A stretch of 64,000 nucleotides of DNA. Source: Actinomycetes bacterium. GTDB taxonomy: Bacteria > Actinomycetota > Actinomycetes > Actinomycetales > Microbacteriaceae. Shown here in pieces: positions 53,328 to 62,433 of the stretch. The notes below the pieces were generated by a model. It was given only the letters and a program-made list of their open reading frames with translations. It did not search any database and had not been told where the DNA came from. The position numbers and the translations under genes were made by a program. Numbering within the stretch: position 1 is the first letter of the stretch; each line of letters begins with the position of its first letter. The stretch covers positions 1 to 64,000 of the forward strand of contig JAEZHW010000045.1 of the NCBI GenBank assembly GCA_023436775.1, read 5' to 3'.

Positions 53328-54926
53328 ATGTCATCTCGCGCATCCGCGCCCGAACTGAGCGAAGAGGCACGCCGCCACCGCCAGGTCATGCAAGCACTCA
53401 CCGGCCTTCTGCTGGGCATGTTCGTGTCCATGCTCGCCGGTACCGTCGTCGGCACCTCACTGCCGCGCATCATCAACGAGCTCGGCGGCGACCAGGCCGC
53501 CTTCACCTGGGTGATCACCGCGAACCTGTTGGCCACGACCGTGGCCACCCCGATCTGGGGCAAGTTCGCGGACATGTTCAGCCGCAAGCTGCTGATGCAG
53601 TTGGCCATCTCGGGCTTCACACTGGCCTCAATCGGCGCCGGTTTCGCTACCGGCACCGGTGACCTGATCTTCTGGCGTGTGCTGCAGGGCCTCGCCGGTG
53701 GCGGTATGGCCGCCCTCAGTCAGGTGATCATGGCCGACATCCTGAGCCCGCGTGAACGTGGCCGCTACATGGGGTGGTTTGGCGCCGTGATGGCCACTGC
53801 CACCGTGGGTGGACCGCTCATCGGTGGCTTCATCACCGACGGCATCGGCTGGCGCTGGAACTTCTGGATCCTCGCCCCCTTCACCGTGATCACGCTCATC
53901 ACGCTGCAGCGCACCCTGCACCTGGCCCACCAGAAGCGCGAGAACGTCAAGATCGACTACGCGGGCGCCGTCTTCCTCAGCGGCGGTGCCGCCACCTTCC
54001 TGCTGTGGGTCAGCTTCGGCGGCAAGCAATTCGAGTGGCTCAGCTGGGAAAGCGCGGCGCTGCTCGGCGCCTCGCTGGTGCTGATCGCGATCACCCTGCT
54101 GATCGAGCGCAAGGTCGCCGAGCCGATCATGCCGCTGTCGCTCTTCAAGAACCGCACCTTCACGCTGGCCACCATCGCCTCGCTGGCGGTCGGTTTGACC
54201 ATGTTCGGCGCCACGGTCTACCTCGGCCAGTACATGCAGCTCGCCCGCGGTGCCTCGCCCTCCGAGGCGGGCCTGATGACCCTGCCGCTGGTGGCCGCCC
54301 TGCTGATCAGCTCCACCGTCATCGGCCAAACCATTAGCCGAACGGGCAAGTGGAAGGCCTGGGTCGTCGCTGGAACCACTGCGGTGGCGGTGGGCCTTGC
54401 GCTGCTTGGCACAATCCACTTCGACACCCCGTACTGGCTGCTAGTGATCTACATGTTCATCCTCGGCGCCGGTATCGGTGCCTGCATGCAGAACATGGTC
54501 CTGGCCGTACAGAACTCGATCGACCCACGGCAGATGGGGGTAGCCTCGTCCGGCGTCACCTTCTTCCGCAGCCTCGGTGGCACCGCTGGTGTCGCCGCCC
54601 TGGGTGCAGTGCTCGGCAACCGGATCCTGGCGCTGATGACCGAGAAGGCCGCTGACCTGCAGGACGCCATCGCCCACCTGGGCGAGGCTGGCAAGGATAT
54701 CGCCACCAGCCTGGCCTCGGGCGTGCTGCCGAACGTGCGCGAACTGCCCGACTCAGTGCGCGTGATCGTCGAGTCCGCCTACGGTGACGCGGTCGCGACC
54801 GTCTTCCTAGTGGCTGCTCCGTTGGCGATCATCTCGATCATCGCTGCGGCGTTCATGCCGAACAGCACCCTCGGCACGAAGAACAACCAGGAGCGCCTGG
54901 CTGAGTTGAAGGCCGACAATGCCTGA
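53328..54926 (+). CDS. DHA2-family (EmrB/QacA-like) MFS drug exporter
   Basis: 532 residues with 14 membrane helices. DHA2 motif C region in helix 5 (GPLIGGFITDGIGWRWNFWI) and motif A (KFADMFSRKLLMQL). Proton-driven efflux of lipophilic or cationic drugs. ATG at 53328 has AGGAA 8 nt upstream; the slightly longer in-frame start overlaps the operator. Confidence 0.92.
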   Translation: MSSRASAPELSEEARRHRQVMQALTGLLLGMFVSMLAGTVVGTSLPRIINELGGDQAAFTWVITANLLATTVATPIWGKFADMFSRKLLMQLAISGFTLASIGAGFATGTGDLIFWRVLQGLAGGGMAALSQVIMADILSPRERGRYMGWFGAVMATATVGGPLIGGFITDGIGWRWNFWILAPFTVITLITLQRTLHLAHQKRENVKIDYAGAVFLSGGAATFLLWVSFGGKQFEWLSWESAALLGASLVLIAITLLIERKVAEPIMPLSLFKNRTFTLATIASLAVGLTMFGATVYLGQYMQLARGASPSEAGLMTLPLVAALLISSTVIGQTISRTGKWKAWVVAGTTAVAVGLALLGTIHFDTPYWLLVIYMFILGAGIGACMQNMVLAVQNSIDPRQMGVASSGVTFFRSLGGTAGVAALGAVLGNRILALMTEKAADLQDAIAHLGEAGKDIATSLASGVLPNVRELPDSVRVIVESAYGDAVATVFLVAAPLAIISIIAAAFMPNSTLGTKNNQERLAELKADNA

Positions 54927-55443
54927 TGCCAACGGCGCTGCCGAGCTCGATGGCCTGGCCGTCGAGCTCGGCAACCTGGTGCGCCGCTCCCGGCAATACA
55001 CCCGCCGCCGAGCCGTCCGCCTCGACCCGAACCTGCATCCGCTCGGCTACGTCGTGATCACGGTGCTGCGCCGTGAAGGCGCCATGCCGCAGCGCGTGCT
55101 CGGTGAGCAGTTGCTCGCCGACAAGTCCGTGCTCTCGCGCACGATTCGTGACCTTGAGGCGCTCGGCCTGGTGGAGCGCACACCGGACCCGAACGACGGA
55201 CGCGCCAGCGTAGTCTCGCTCACCGAATACGGCGTGCAGCGCTGCAACGAGGTTCGCGCAGCGGACCGGACTGAGCTGCAGGAGCGCTTGACGGACTGGT
55301 CGGCCGAGGACCTGGCCGCGCTGGTGGGCCTGTTGCAGCGACTGAACCACAGCCTCGCCGAAGAACAGCAAAGGCCCCTCACGCACCCGCCAGAGCCAAA
55401 CTACCCTTGCTGCGTTTCCGCCCTGGGGGATTCATCCGGATAG
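54919..55443 (+). CDS. MarR-family regulator
   Basis: 174 residues. Winged-helix with LLADKSVLSRTIRDLEALGLVERTPDPNDGRASVVSLT, the MarR core. Overlaps the exporter gene by 8 nt, so it probably represses its own operon and responds to exported compounds. The last ~24 codons (from 55371) run antisense through the SRP RNA gene and are unlike a MarR C-terminus, so the tail may be a recent extension. Confidence 0.9.
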   Translation: MPDANGAAELDGLAVELGNLVRRSRQYTRRRAVRLDPNLHPLGYVVITVLRREGAMPQRVLGEQLLADKSVLSRTIRDLEALGLVERTPDPNDGRASVVSLTEYGVQRCNEVRAADRTELQERLTDWSAEDLAALVGLLQRLNHSLAEEQQRPLTHPPEPNYPCCVSALGDSSG

Positions 55444-55461
55444 CGCCACGTGAGGAGCCTT
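55371..55461 (-). ncRNA. ffs: Small SRP RNA (4.5S-like)
   Basis: 91 nt. Terminal 13-bp stem AAGGCTCCTCACG/CGTGAGGGGCCTT (one G-U), and the diagnostic domain IV: CAGG, stem GCG, GAAA tetraloop, CGC, AGCA asymmetric loop, then AAGGG. It binds Ffh in the signal recognition particle. A TATACT -10 (plus strand 55466-55471) lies 5 nt upstream of the mature 5' end. It is antisense to the marR 3' end. Confidence 0.88.
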
Positions 55462-55516
55462 GACGAGTATATCGGGCCCGAGCACCCGCTCGCTGCCTGC
55501 GGCCTGAACGTGGCCG

Positions 55517-56323
55517 CTACCGGACCGGAATGACGAGCAAGTTGCCGGCGTGCTCGATGACGTCGACCTGGTACTGGTAGACCTCGCCGATCAGATCGGC
55601 CGTCAGCACCTCCTGCGGCGAGCCGACGGCTCGAATCCGGCCCCGCTGCAGCAGTGCGACCCGGTCCGCATACGCGGCAGCCAGGTTCAGATCATGCAGG
55701 ACCACCACGACGGCGTCGCCGTCATCCGCGCGCTGGCGGGCGATCTTCAGCACTGCCTCCTGGTGGCGGATGTCCAGCGGCGCTGTGGGCTCGTCCAGCA
55801 GGATCACGCCCGCCTGTTGGGCCAACACCCGCGAGAGCGCGGCGCGCGCCCGCTCGCCGCCAGAGAGGGACGGGAACTGCCGGTGCGCCAGGTGCGTGAC
55901 TTCGGTGCGCAGCATCGAGTCCAGCACCACGCGGTCGTCATCGTCCTCGGCGGGCGTGCGCTGCCAGGGGGCGCGACCCATCTCGACGACCTGCTCCACC
56001 GTGAAGGGGAACGACACCGCGTTTGACTGCTGCAGCACCGCGCGGCGGCGGGCGGCATCGAGCATGCGCCACTCGCTCAGTGGGTGGCCGACGAGGCGAA
56101 CCTCGCCACCCTCGATCGGCTCGCCCGCAAGCGTGCCGAGCAGGGTCGACTTGCCGGCACCGTTCGGGCCCGCGAGTGCGAGCACCTCGCCGGCGTGCAC
56201 CGCCAGACTGACCTGATCGAGGATGGTCGCCTCGCCGCGACGGATGGTGACATCGACTGCCTCGATCGCGACCTCACCGCGGTCGGCGCGCAGCAGGTCG
56301 AGGCCGGGAGTGAACTTGCTCAT
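55517..56323 (-). CDS. hmuV: Heme ABC transporter ATPase
   Basis: 268 residues. Walker A GPNGAGKST (52-60), signature LSGGERARAAL, Walker B VILLDEPTAPLD, as in FepC/HmuV proteins. ATG at 56323 overlaps the permease stop by 4 nt. Last gene of the heme operon. Confidence 0.92.
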   Translation of the reverse strand: MSKFTPGLDLLRADRGEVAIEAVDVTIRRGEATILDQVSLAVHAGEVLALAGPNGAGKSTLLGTLAGEPIEGGEVRLVGHPLSEWRMLDAARRRAVLQQSNAVSFPFTVEQVVEMGRAPWQRTPAEDDDDRVVLDSMLRTEVTHLAHRQFPSLSGGERARAALSRVLAQQAGVILLDEPTAPLDIRHQEAVLKIARQRADDGDAVVVVLHDLNLAAAYADRVALLQRGRIRAVGSPQEVLTADLIGEVYQYQVDVIEHAGNLLVIPVR

Positions 56324-57399
56324 GCCCAACCTCCCGCACTGCGCCGGGTCCGCCAGATCAGGAAGAAGAAGAACGGGCCACCGATCAGGGCGGTCAGCAT
56401 GCCCAGTGGCAGTTCCGCCATCGCCACGCCAGTGCGTGCGAACAGGTCCACCAGGGTCATCAGCAGTGCGCCACCCAGCATGCTGGTCAGCAGCAGCGGG
56501 CGATGCGCCGGGCCCAGAATCATGCGAAGCAGGTGCGGGACCACGAGGCCCACAAACGACACAATGCCCACAAACGACACAGCCGCCGCCGTCAGCAGCG
56601 CGACCAGCACGATCACGAGCAGTCGCAGCCGCTCCACGTTCACGCCAAGGTGCCGAGCGTTCTTCTCACCGAGCGAGAGCAGGTCCAGCTTCCGGGTCGT
56701 GGTCGCGGCCAGCAGAATGCCGATGATCACCACGGGCACGACCACCGCCACCTGGACCCAGCGCGCACCATTCATGCTGCCGAGCTGCCAGAACAGGATC
56801 TGCTCGCGGCCGCTGCTCGAAGCCGTGAAGGACAGGAACGCGAGGGCGGCCCCGGCGAAGGCATTGATCGCAACGCCCGTGAGGATCAGGGTGATCACCT
56901 CGGTCCGACCCTGCGAGCGGGAGAACAGGTAGACCAGCGCCATGGTCAGCAGCGCCGTCAGGAAGGCGAAGCTCGGCACCGTCCATTCGCCGAAGGTGGT
57001 CAGTCCGAACACGATCGCCGCGCACGCCCCGACCGCAGCGCCAGATGAGACGCCGACCACCCCGGGCTCGGCGAGCGGGTTGCCGAACACGGCCTGCATC
57101 AGCAGACCGGCAACCGCCAGCGCCGCCCCGACCAGGATCGCCATCACCGCGCGCGGCAGGCGCACCGTCCAGAACCCGGCGTCGGCCGTCGGCAGCGCGG
57201 GCGCAGCGCCCCAGTCCAGCCCGAAGGGCTTCCCGATCACGTGCAGCAACTCGGCGGGACCGAGTGCCAGTTGGCCGCTGGCGACCGACAGCACAATGGC
57301 CGCGAGCAACGCTACGACGAGGACGAGACTCACCACGGCGGTCCGCACACGACGTGCTCGGACCTGGCCGCCAGTGCTCGGTAAGGAGGGGTGGTTCAT
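56320..57399 (-). CDS. hmuU: Heme ABC transporter permease (FecCD family)
   Basis: 359 residues, about ten membrane helices, FecCD/BtuC family (GLLMQAVFGNPLAEPGVVGVSSGAA; GLVVPHLLRMILG). Imports heme delivered by HmuT. ATG start with a GGAGG-like site (AAGGAGGGG). Confidence 0.92.
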   Translation of the reverse strand: MNHPSLPSTGGQVRARRVRTAVVSLVLVVALLAAIVLSVASGQLALGPAELLHVIGKPFGLDWGAAPALPTADAGFWTVRLPRAVMAILVGAALAVAGLLMQAVFGNPLAEPGVVGVSSGAAVGACAAIVFGLTTFGEWTVPSFAFLTALLTMALVYLFSRSQGRTEVITLILTGVAINAFAGAALAFLSFTASSSGREQILFWQLGSMNGARWVQVAVVVPVVIIGILLAATTTRKLDLLSLGEKNARHLGVNVERLRLLVIVLVALLTAAAVSFVGIVSFVGLVVPHLLRMILGPAHRPLLLTSMLGGALLMTLVDLFARTGVAMAELPLGMLTALIGGPFFFFLIWRTRRSAGGWA

Positions 57400-57438
57400 A
57401 CCGTCTTCAGGGTTCGTGCGGGCTACTCGGCCAGCGAA

Positions 57439-58596
57439 TTACTGGGCGATGGGAGTCAGGGTGACGCCCTGGTCCTCCGGCGAATACACCGCCCGAGCGA
57501 GCGCATCCAGGATACCTGCGGTCCGCGGGCCGAAGGACAACAGGTCGGTGTCCTTCATGGAGACGAAGCGGCGGTGCTGACCTGCGGCGGTGAGGGCAAT
57601 GGCGGGCTTCTGCTCGAGCAGACCGTCCACGCCGCCGGCCGATTCCAGGCCGCTGGTCATCACGATGATGAGATCTGGATTGATCTGGATCAGCGCCTCG
57701 TCGGTCATCGGCTTCGCGCCGTCCCAACCGATCTCCCGCGCCACATCGATGCCGCCGAGGCTGTCAATCAGCACGCCGCTGCCCGCGTCGGAACCGAGCA
57801 GGTAGTAAATGCCCGAGCCGCCGCGCAGGTAGAACACCGCCATACGCAGCCGGTCGTCGCCCTGCGGGGCGATCGCGGCGATCTCGGCGAGCTTCGCCTC
57901 AATCTCGGCGCGCTGGCGTTCGATCAGCACCTCGCCAGCCTCCGGCACACCGAGCGCCGCAGCGACCTGCTCGGTCACGCGGTAGACGTTCTCGATCGAG
58001 GGCTCCTCGTCGACGAACACCAGCGGGATACCGGCATCACGAATCTGCAGGACCACGTCCAAGGGGCCGATAGTGCCGTCCGTGATGACGAGGCTGGGGT
58101 TCACCGACAGCAACGCCTCGATGTCGAGGGCGTGGCCGGCCTTGGTCACCAGCGGCAGGTCCTGCAGCCCCGGGAACGAGGTCGCCACGTCGCGGCCGAC
58201 CAGGTTGTCGCCGAGGCCGAGGGATACGACCGTGGCTGCGATGTTGCCGGACAGGCTCAGGCCCACGATGCGGCTGGTATCGGTGACCGTGACGGGCTGG
58301 TCACCGGCGCGATCCCGGGAGGTGACGGTCACCGGCAGCGACTGCGTCGGGTTCGCAACCACCGGCTCGATGGCACTGTCGTAGAGTACCGCCGTGGATT
58401 CGCCGACGTAGGACTTCGGGTCGGTCAGCAGCGGTAACTCCGCCAATGGCATGAGCTCGGCGTGGACTGCCGGTTCCTCCGAGGCGGTGGGGGCCGCAGC
58501 GGTGCCACAGCCGGACAGCAGCAGCCCGGCGGCCACTGCCGCGGCGAGAAGCCGCGGCAGTGATCGCACCGATGCAAACGCGGTGTGGATCGTCAT
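57439..58596 (-). CDS. hmuT: Heme-binding ABC transporter lipoprotein
   Basis: 385 residues. Lipobox LLSGC (Cys30). Class III binding-protein fold of HmuT/BtuF type: RIVGLSLSGNIAATVVSLGLGDNLVGRD, NPSLVITDG, DGLLEQKPAIALTAAGQHRR. ATG at 58596, 2 nt after the HtaA-family gene, so co-transcribed. Confidence 0.9.
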   Translation of the reverse strand: MTIHTAFASVRSLPRLLAAAVAAGLLLSGCGTAAAPTASEEPAVHAELMPLAELPLLTDPKSYVGESTAVLYDSAIEPVVANPTQSLPVTVTSRDRAGDQPVTVTDTSRIVGLSLSGNIAATVVSLGLGDNLVGRDVATSFPGLQDLPLVTKAGHALDIEALLSVNPSLVITDGTIGPLDVVLQIRDAGIPLVFVDEEPSIENVYRVTEQVAAALGVPEAGEVLIERQRAEIEAKLAEIAAIAPQGDDRLRMAVFYLRGGSGIYYLLGSDAGSGVLIDSLGGIDVAREIGWDGAKPMTDEALIQINPDLIIVMTSGLESAGGVDGLLEQKPAIALTAAGQHRRFVSMKDTDLLSFGPRTAGILDALARAVYSPEDQGVTLTPIAQ

Positions 58597-58598
58597 GC

Positions 58599-61500
58599 CT
58601 AGTCCACCTGCACTGCCGGGCGGCGACGGAGCAGCAGCACGACGAGCACCAGAATGACCGCGAGCAGGCCACCGACAATCCACCAGATCCACGCCTGGTC
58701 AGCGCTGGCCGCTTCGGGCGCGGCCACGGCGTCGCCGCAGTCGCTGCCCAGCGTGATCTGGAAGCTGATCGGGTCGAAGTCGGTGCCAGCCGGGTAGCTG
58801 CTGAGGACCTGCACGCCGTCCTCGGTGAGGAGCGTCGGGACGTTGCTCAGGGTGAAGACGCCATCGGTGACCCCACCCTCGCCCGCAGCGAGGTCCAGGG
58901 TGACGTAGACGATGTCGGTCGCAGTGGCGCTGCCGCCGTCGCGGTTGTCACCCGAGATGTCGACCAGCAGCGCCGCGGTGCCGTCACCGGGGAAGCGCAG
59001 ACGGAAGTTCGAGATCAGCGTGTTCAGCACGCCCTCGTGGCCGGTGAAGCGCACCGTACCGGGGAAGGCGATCTCGCCGGTCCGGGTGGCCTCGTCGTAG
59101 CTGCCCGTGCCGTGGGTGAACCGGAACTCGGGGGTCTCGTAGCCAGCGCCTTCGTCCACGGTCCACTCACCCTTGGCCATGGTCGACACGTACGAGCGCC
59201 ACGACTCCTTGAAGCCCCACTGCAGGCTGGCGTCTTGGATGGTGCAGGTACCGACCTCGGCGCCGCGGAAGTTCGCCGCGACGGGGCGTTCGGTGATGGT
59301 CAGCGGCAGGCCGACGCTGTGCAGGGCTCCCTGCAGGGTCAGCGTGTGCTCACCGGTGACGCCCTCCGGCAGCACGCCGGTCCACGTCACGACGCCCTTG
59401 GCATCGGCCTTGGCATCGGTGGCGAGGACGGTCGGGGTCGAGTACAGCACCACCTTGATGTGGCGCTCATTCGGCTGGAAGCCGGCGCCAGTCACCGTGA
59501 TCTGCTGGCCGGGGGCAACGATCCCTGCGGCGTCGCCCTCCAGCGAAAGGCCGGTGGTCGACGGCGGGGTGGCCGGCGGAGTCCAATCGGCTGAGTCAGC
59601 GTCCCCGCTGCTGGAACCTGCCTGGTCTGCTGCAGCAGCACCGATCACGAAGCTGGCCAGATCCAGCGGCTCGCCGGCGTCGTAGAAGCCGTTGAAGGCG
59701 CTCGCACCCGCCGCCGTCAGCGTGCTGGGCACGTTACGGAAGGTGGTGGTGCTGCCATCGCTGCTGCGGCTCGCAGCGGCCAGGTTCAGGGTGGCGAAGG
59801 TCACGCCAGTGCTGACATCGCCCTGGGCAACCATGTCCACCACGATCGAGCCGGTGGTTGCCGACGTGATCACCACGCGAGGGTTGCTGATCTTGATGTC
59901 GATGCCGTGGGCGCGGTGCTGGTAGTGCACCGTGCCGCGGTAGGTCACCGAGCCGGTGCCGGAGGTGTGGTTGAAGTTCTGCGTCGACTGCGGGAACGTG
60001 AACACGCTGTAGCCACCGGCGCCACCCGACGTGGAGACGGAACCACCGTTGACGATGTAGTTCACGAAGCTGGCGCGGATGCCCCACTGCAGCGACCCGG
60101 GCTTGGCAGCCACGCTCGCGACGATGGTCACGGACGCGGCTGCGGACTGCGACGACACGAACTCAGTGGCATCGCTCGGCACGAACACGGCGCGAAGGCT
60201 GTGCCCACCAACCGCAAGCGAGTTCACGGTGAGGCTCGCCTGGCCAGATGCACTCACTGAGGCGGTGCCGAGCACGGTGGTGCCATCACGGAACTCGATA
60301 GTGCCGGCTGCAACCGGCGTTACCGTCGCGGTCAGCGTGACCTGCTTGCCCCGGACGATCTCGCCGGTCGGGCTGACGGTCAGGGTGGTCGCGGTCGGTG
60401 CGGCCGGGATCGCCGGCAGCGTGGTGTCCTCGAGGGTGAGGCGCAGCGGTGCCGCGTTGCGGGTCGGCTTCGTCACGTCGTTGGTGACCCACGAGGCGTA
60501 GGACCAGGCCAGGCCCGCATCACCGTTCCCGTTCACGTGCGCGATGAAGTCCTCGTGCCACGCCGCGGCAAGGTCAGCCCAAACGACGTCCGACCCCTGC
60601 TGCACCGGCGCGACCCCGTTACCGCTCAGGCTGAGCAGGTTCACGCGCGGCGCACCGCGCAGACCCACCAGATCAGCACTGTAGGCAATGTTCGGGTAGG
60701 TGCCCGACGCAGTGCCGTACTCAACGATTGCCGAGACCGTGCCGTTGCCGTCCGCATCGAGCGTGACCTGCGGGTCGCTCAAGCGCAGCCAACCGCCACC
60801 GGTCTTAGCGAAGTTCACCGAGGTACCGCGGTAGCTCAGCGTGGCCGAGTGGTCGGCCGCGATCGAACCGGAACCACCCGCCCAGGTCACCAGGCGCGCG
60901 GTCTCATCGAAGCTCGCCGGCGCCACGAATGCGCTGGCCAACGGGTTGGCCCGGCCCATGGCGGCGCTGGCCAGGTCGGTCGAGATACCCCAGACTGCCG
61001 CACCACCCGCGCTCGGGGCCTGCACGACCGGCAGGGTTGCGTCTTCCAGCGTGAAGGAAATCGGCTGCGCGTTCCGCGACGCCTTGTCCGCATCGTTCGA
61101 CACCCACGAGGCGTAGGACCAGGCCAGGCCCGCATCGCCGTTCCCGTTCACGTGCGCGATGAAGTCCTCGTGCCACGCCGCGGCAAGGTCAGCCCAAACG
61201 ACGTCCGAACCCTGCTGCACCGGCGCGACCGCGTTACCGGTCAGGCTCAGCAAGTTCACGCGCGGCGCGCCACGGACACCGACCAGGTCGGCGCTGTAGA
61301 CGATGTTCGGGTAGGCGCCGGGGGCAGTGCCGTATTCCACGATGGCGGACACGGTGCCGTTACCGCTCGCGTCCAGGGTGGCCTGCAGGTTGCTCAGGCG
61401 CAGCCAACCGCCACCGGTCTTCGCGAAGTTCACCGAGGTACCGCGGTAGCTCAGCGTGGCCGAGTGGTCGGCCGCGATCGAACCGGAACCACCCGCCCAG

Positions 61501-62039
61501 GTAGCGAGGCGCGATGCCGCGTCGTAGCTCGCCGGGGAGACGTAGGCGTCAGCCAGCGGGTTGGCGCGTCCCATCGACGTGCTCGTCAGTTCCGTGGCCA
61601 GACCCCACACCGCGGTGCCGCCCGCAGGCGAGGCTGCTGCCGCAACCGGCCCGAAGCCGAGTTGCTGTGCCGCCAGTGCGCGCAGGTCGATGCCGTGCTC
61701 GTCGGCAGGGAGTTCCTCGCCAGCGTCCGTGTCCTCGGCGTTCGAGGCACCAACGCCTCCGGTTGCGGGCTGCTCCGAACCCGGCGCCGGAGCGTCGCCC
61801 GGCTCCGTCGCGGACTCGGCAGCGTCGGCGTCGCCCGTCGACTCTGCCGCGGGGGCCGAGTTCGGCTGCGATTCCGATGCAGCCGCTTCGACTTGCTCGA
61901 GCACCGGTTGCTCGTCGGCAACCTCATCGGCAACGGCAGCAGTCGGAATGACCATTCCGGCAACGACGAGCAGCGCGGCCAGCAGCAGCGCAATCAGATG
62001 CCGTGATAGCGCGGCAGGACGCAGGGCAGAGTGATTCAC
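58599..62039 (-). CDS. HtaA-family heme-capturing surface protein
   Basis: 1146 residues. Signal peptide (cleavage near AVA, ~37), a ~100-residue Ala/Glu/Asp-rich spacer, two near-identical ~205-residue repeats starting AVWGLATEL (~143) and AVWGISTDL (~348), a Big_3 Ig-like module (~545-640), a canonical HtaA domain (SLQWGIRASFVNYI), a second Ig-like module, a second HtaA domain (SLQWGFKESWRSYV), and a C-terminal membrane anchor (IVGGLLAVILVLVVLL) with Arg tail. HtaA domains bind heme through a conserved Tyr/His. The GTG at 62039 has a GGAG site. It hands heme to HmuTUV. Confidence 0.88.
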   Translation of the reverse strand: MNHSALRPAALSRHLIALLLAALLVVAGMVIPTAAVADEVADEQPVLEQVEAAASESQPNSAPAAESTGDADAAESATEPGDAPAPGSEQPATGGVGASNAEDTDAGEELPADEHGIDLRALAAQQLGFGPVAAAASPAGGTAVWGLATELTSTSMGRANPLADAYVSPASYDAASRLATWAGGSGSIAADHSATLSYRGTSVNFAKTGGGWLRLSNLQATLDASGNGTVSAIVEYGTAPGAYPNIVYSADLVGVRGAPRVNLLSLTGNAVAPVQQGSDVVWADLAAAWHEDFIAHVNGNGDAGLAWSYASWVSNDADKASRNAQPISFTLEDATLPVVQAPSAGGAAVWGISTDLASAAMGRANPLASAFVAPASFDETARLVTWAGGSGSIAADHSATLSYRGTSVNFAKTGGGWLRLSDPQVTLDADGNGTVSAIVEYGTASGTYPNIAYSADLVGLRGAPRVNLLSLSGNGVAPVQQGSDVVWADLAAAWHEDFIAHVNGNGDAGLAWSYASWVTNDVTKPTRNAAPLRLTLEDTTLPAIPAAPTATTLTVSPTGEIVRGKQVTLTATVTPVAAGTIEFRDGTTVLGTASVSASGQASLTVNSLAVGGHSLRAVFVPSDATEFVSSQSAAASVTIVASVAAKPGSLQWGIRASFVNYIVNGGSVSTSGGAGGYSVFTFPQSTQNFNHTSGTGSVTYRGTVHYQHRAHGIDIKISNPRVVITSATTGSIVVDMVAQGDVSTGVTFATLNLAAASRSSDGSTTTFRNVPSTLTAAGASAFNGFYDAGEPLDLASFVIGAAAADQAGSSSGDADSADWTPPATPPSTTGLSLEGDAAGIVAPGQQITVTGAGFQPNERHIKVVLYSTPTVLATDAKADAKGVVTWTGVLPEGVTGEHTLTLQGALHSVGLPLTITERPVAANFRGAEVGTCTIQDASLQWGFKESWRSYVSTMAKGEWTVDEGAGYETPEFRFTHGTGSYDEATRTGEIAFPGTVRFTGHEGVLNTLISNFRLRFPGDGTAALLVDISGDNRDGGSATATDIVYVTLDLAAGEGGVTDGVFTLSNVPTLLTEDGVQVLSSYPAGTDFDPISFQITLGSDCGDAVAAPEAASADQAWIWWIVGGLLAVILVLVVLLLRRRPAVQVD
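60491..61588. repeat. 615-bp tandem repeat inside the HtaA-family gene
   Basis: Copies 60491-60973 and 61106-61588 are nearly identical at the nucleotide level (long exact blocks) with a 615-bp (205-codon) period. Recent duplication or concerted evolution by recombination. Confidence 0.85.
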
Positions 62040-62118
62040 GGATACTCCACGGAATTGAGGGTGATGCCCAGAACGAGGGCTGGCGGGACGGTGCGGAGGC
62101 ACTTCATCCGATGTTCTT

Positions 62119-62150
62119 TGTATCACACTTAGTTAGGATTGCCTTAGCAA
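62119..62150 (-). promoter_or_regulatory. DtxR/IdeR-like iron box and promoter of the heme operon
   Basis: The minus strand reads TTGCTAAGGCAATCCTAACTA: the AAGGC-AAT-CCTAA core matches the iron-repressor consensus half-sites (TWAGG...CCTWA). TTGCTA may be the -35 and TGATAC, 19 bp on, the -10. Iron-replete repression is the expected outcome. Confidence 0.6.
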
Positions 62151-62248
62151 ATTCTGATCACCTGGTCAGGTCACGCCAGAATTCAAGGAACGTGGCGAGG
62201 CGAAAAAGCGGCTACGATGCTAGAGGTGCGTCCGCGTGACGTGCTCCC

Positions 62249-62336
62249 AGGAGGATTCGCCTAGTGGCCTATGGCGCACGCTTGGAAAGCGTGTTGGGGT
62301 AACACCCTCGGGGGTTCGAATCCCCCATCCTCCGCC
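62249..62336 (+). tRNA. tRNA-Ser (anticodon GGA)
   Basis: Long-variable-arm tRNA: acceptor GGAGGAT/ATCCTCC, anticodon arm CACGC-TTGGAAA-GCGTG (GGA, codon UCC), variable arm TTGGGGTAACACCCTC, T arm GGGGG-TTCGAAT-CCCCC, discriminator G, encoded CCA. Confidence 0.96.
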
Positions 62337-62433
62337 ATTGTTTGTTGCAGGTCCCCGACCAAGGACTCCTGACTGTCGCCGCGTTCGCGTGGGCGCCTGC
62401 CTTCGGCGCGACCTCTGGCATACCGACCGCAGG

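Noticed and set aside
60491..61588. Repeats considered as a CRISPR array
   Set aside because: Period of 615 bp, in frame inside a coding gene, no short spacers and no cas genes.
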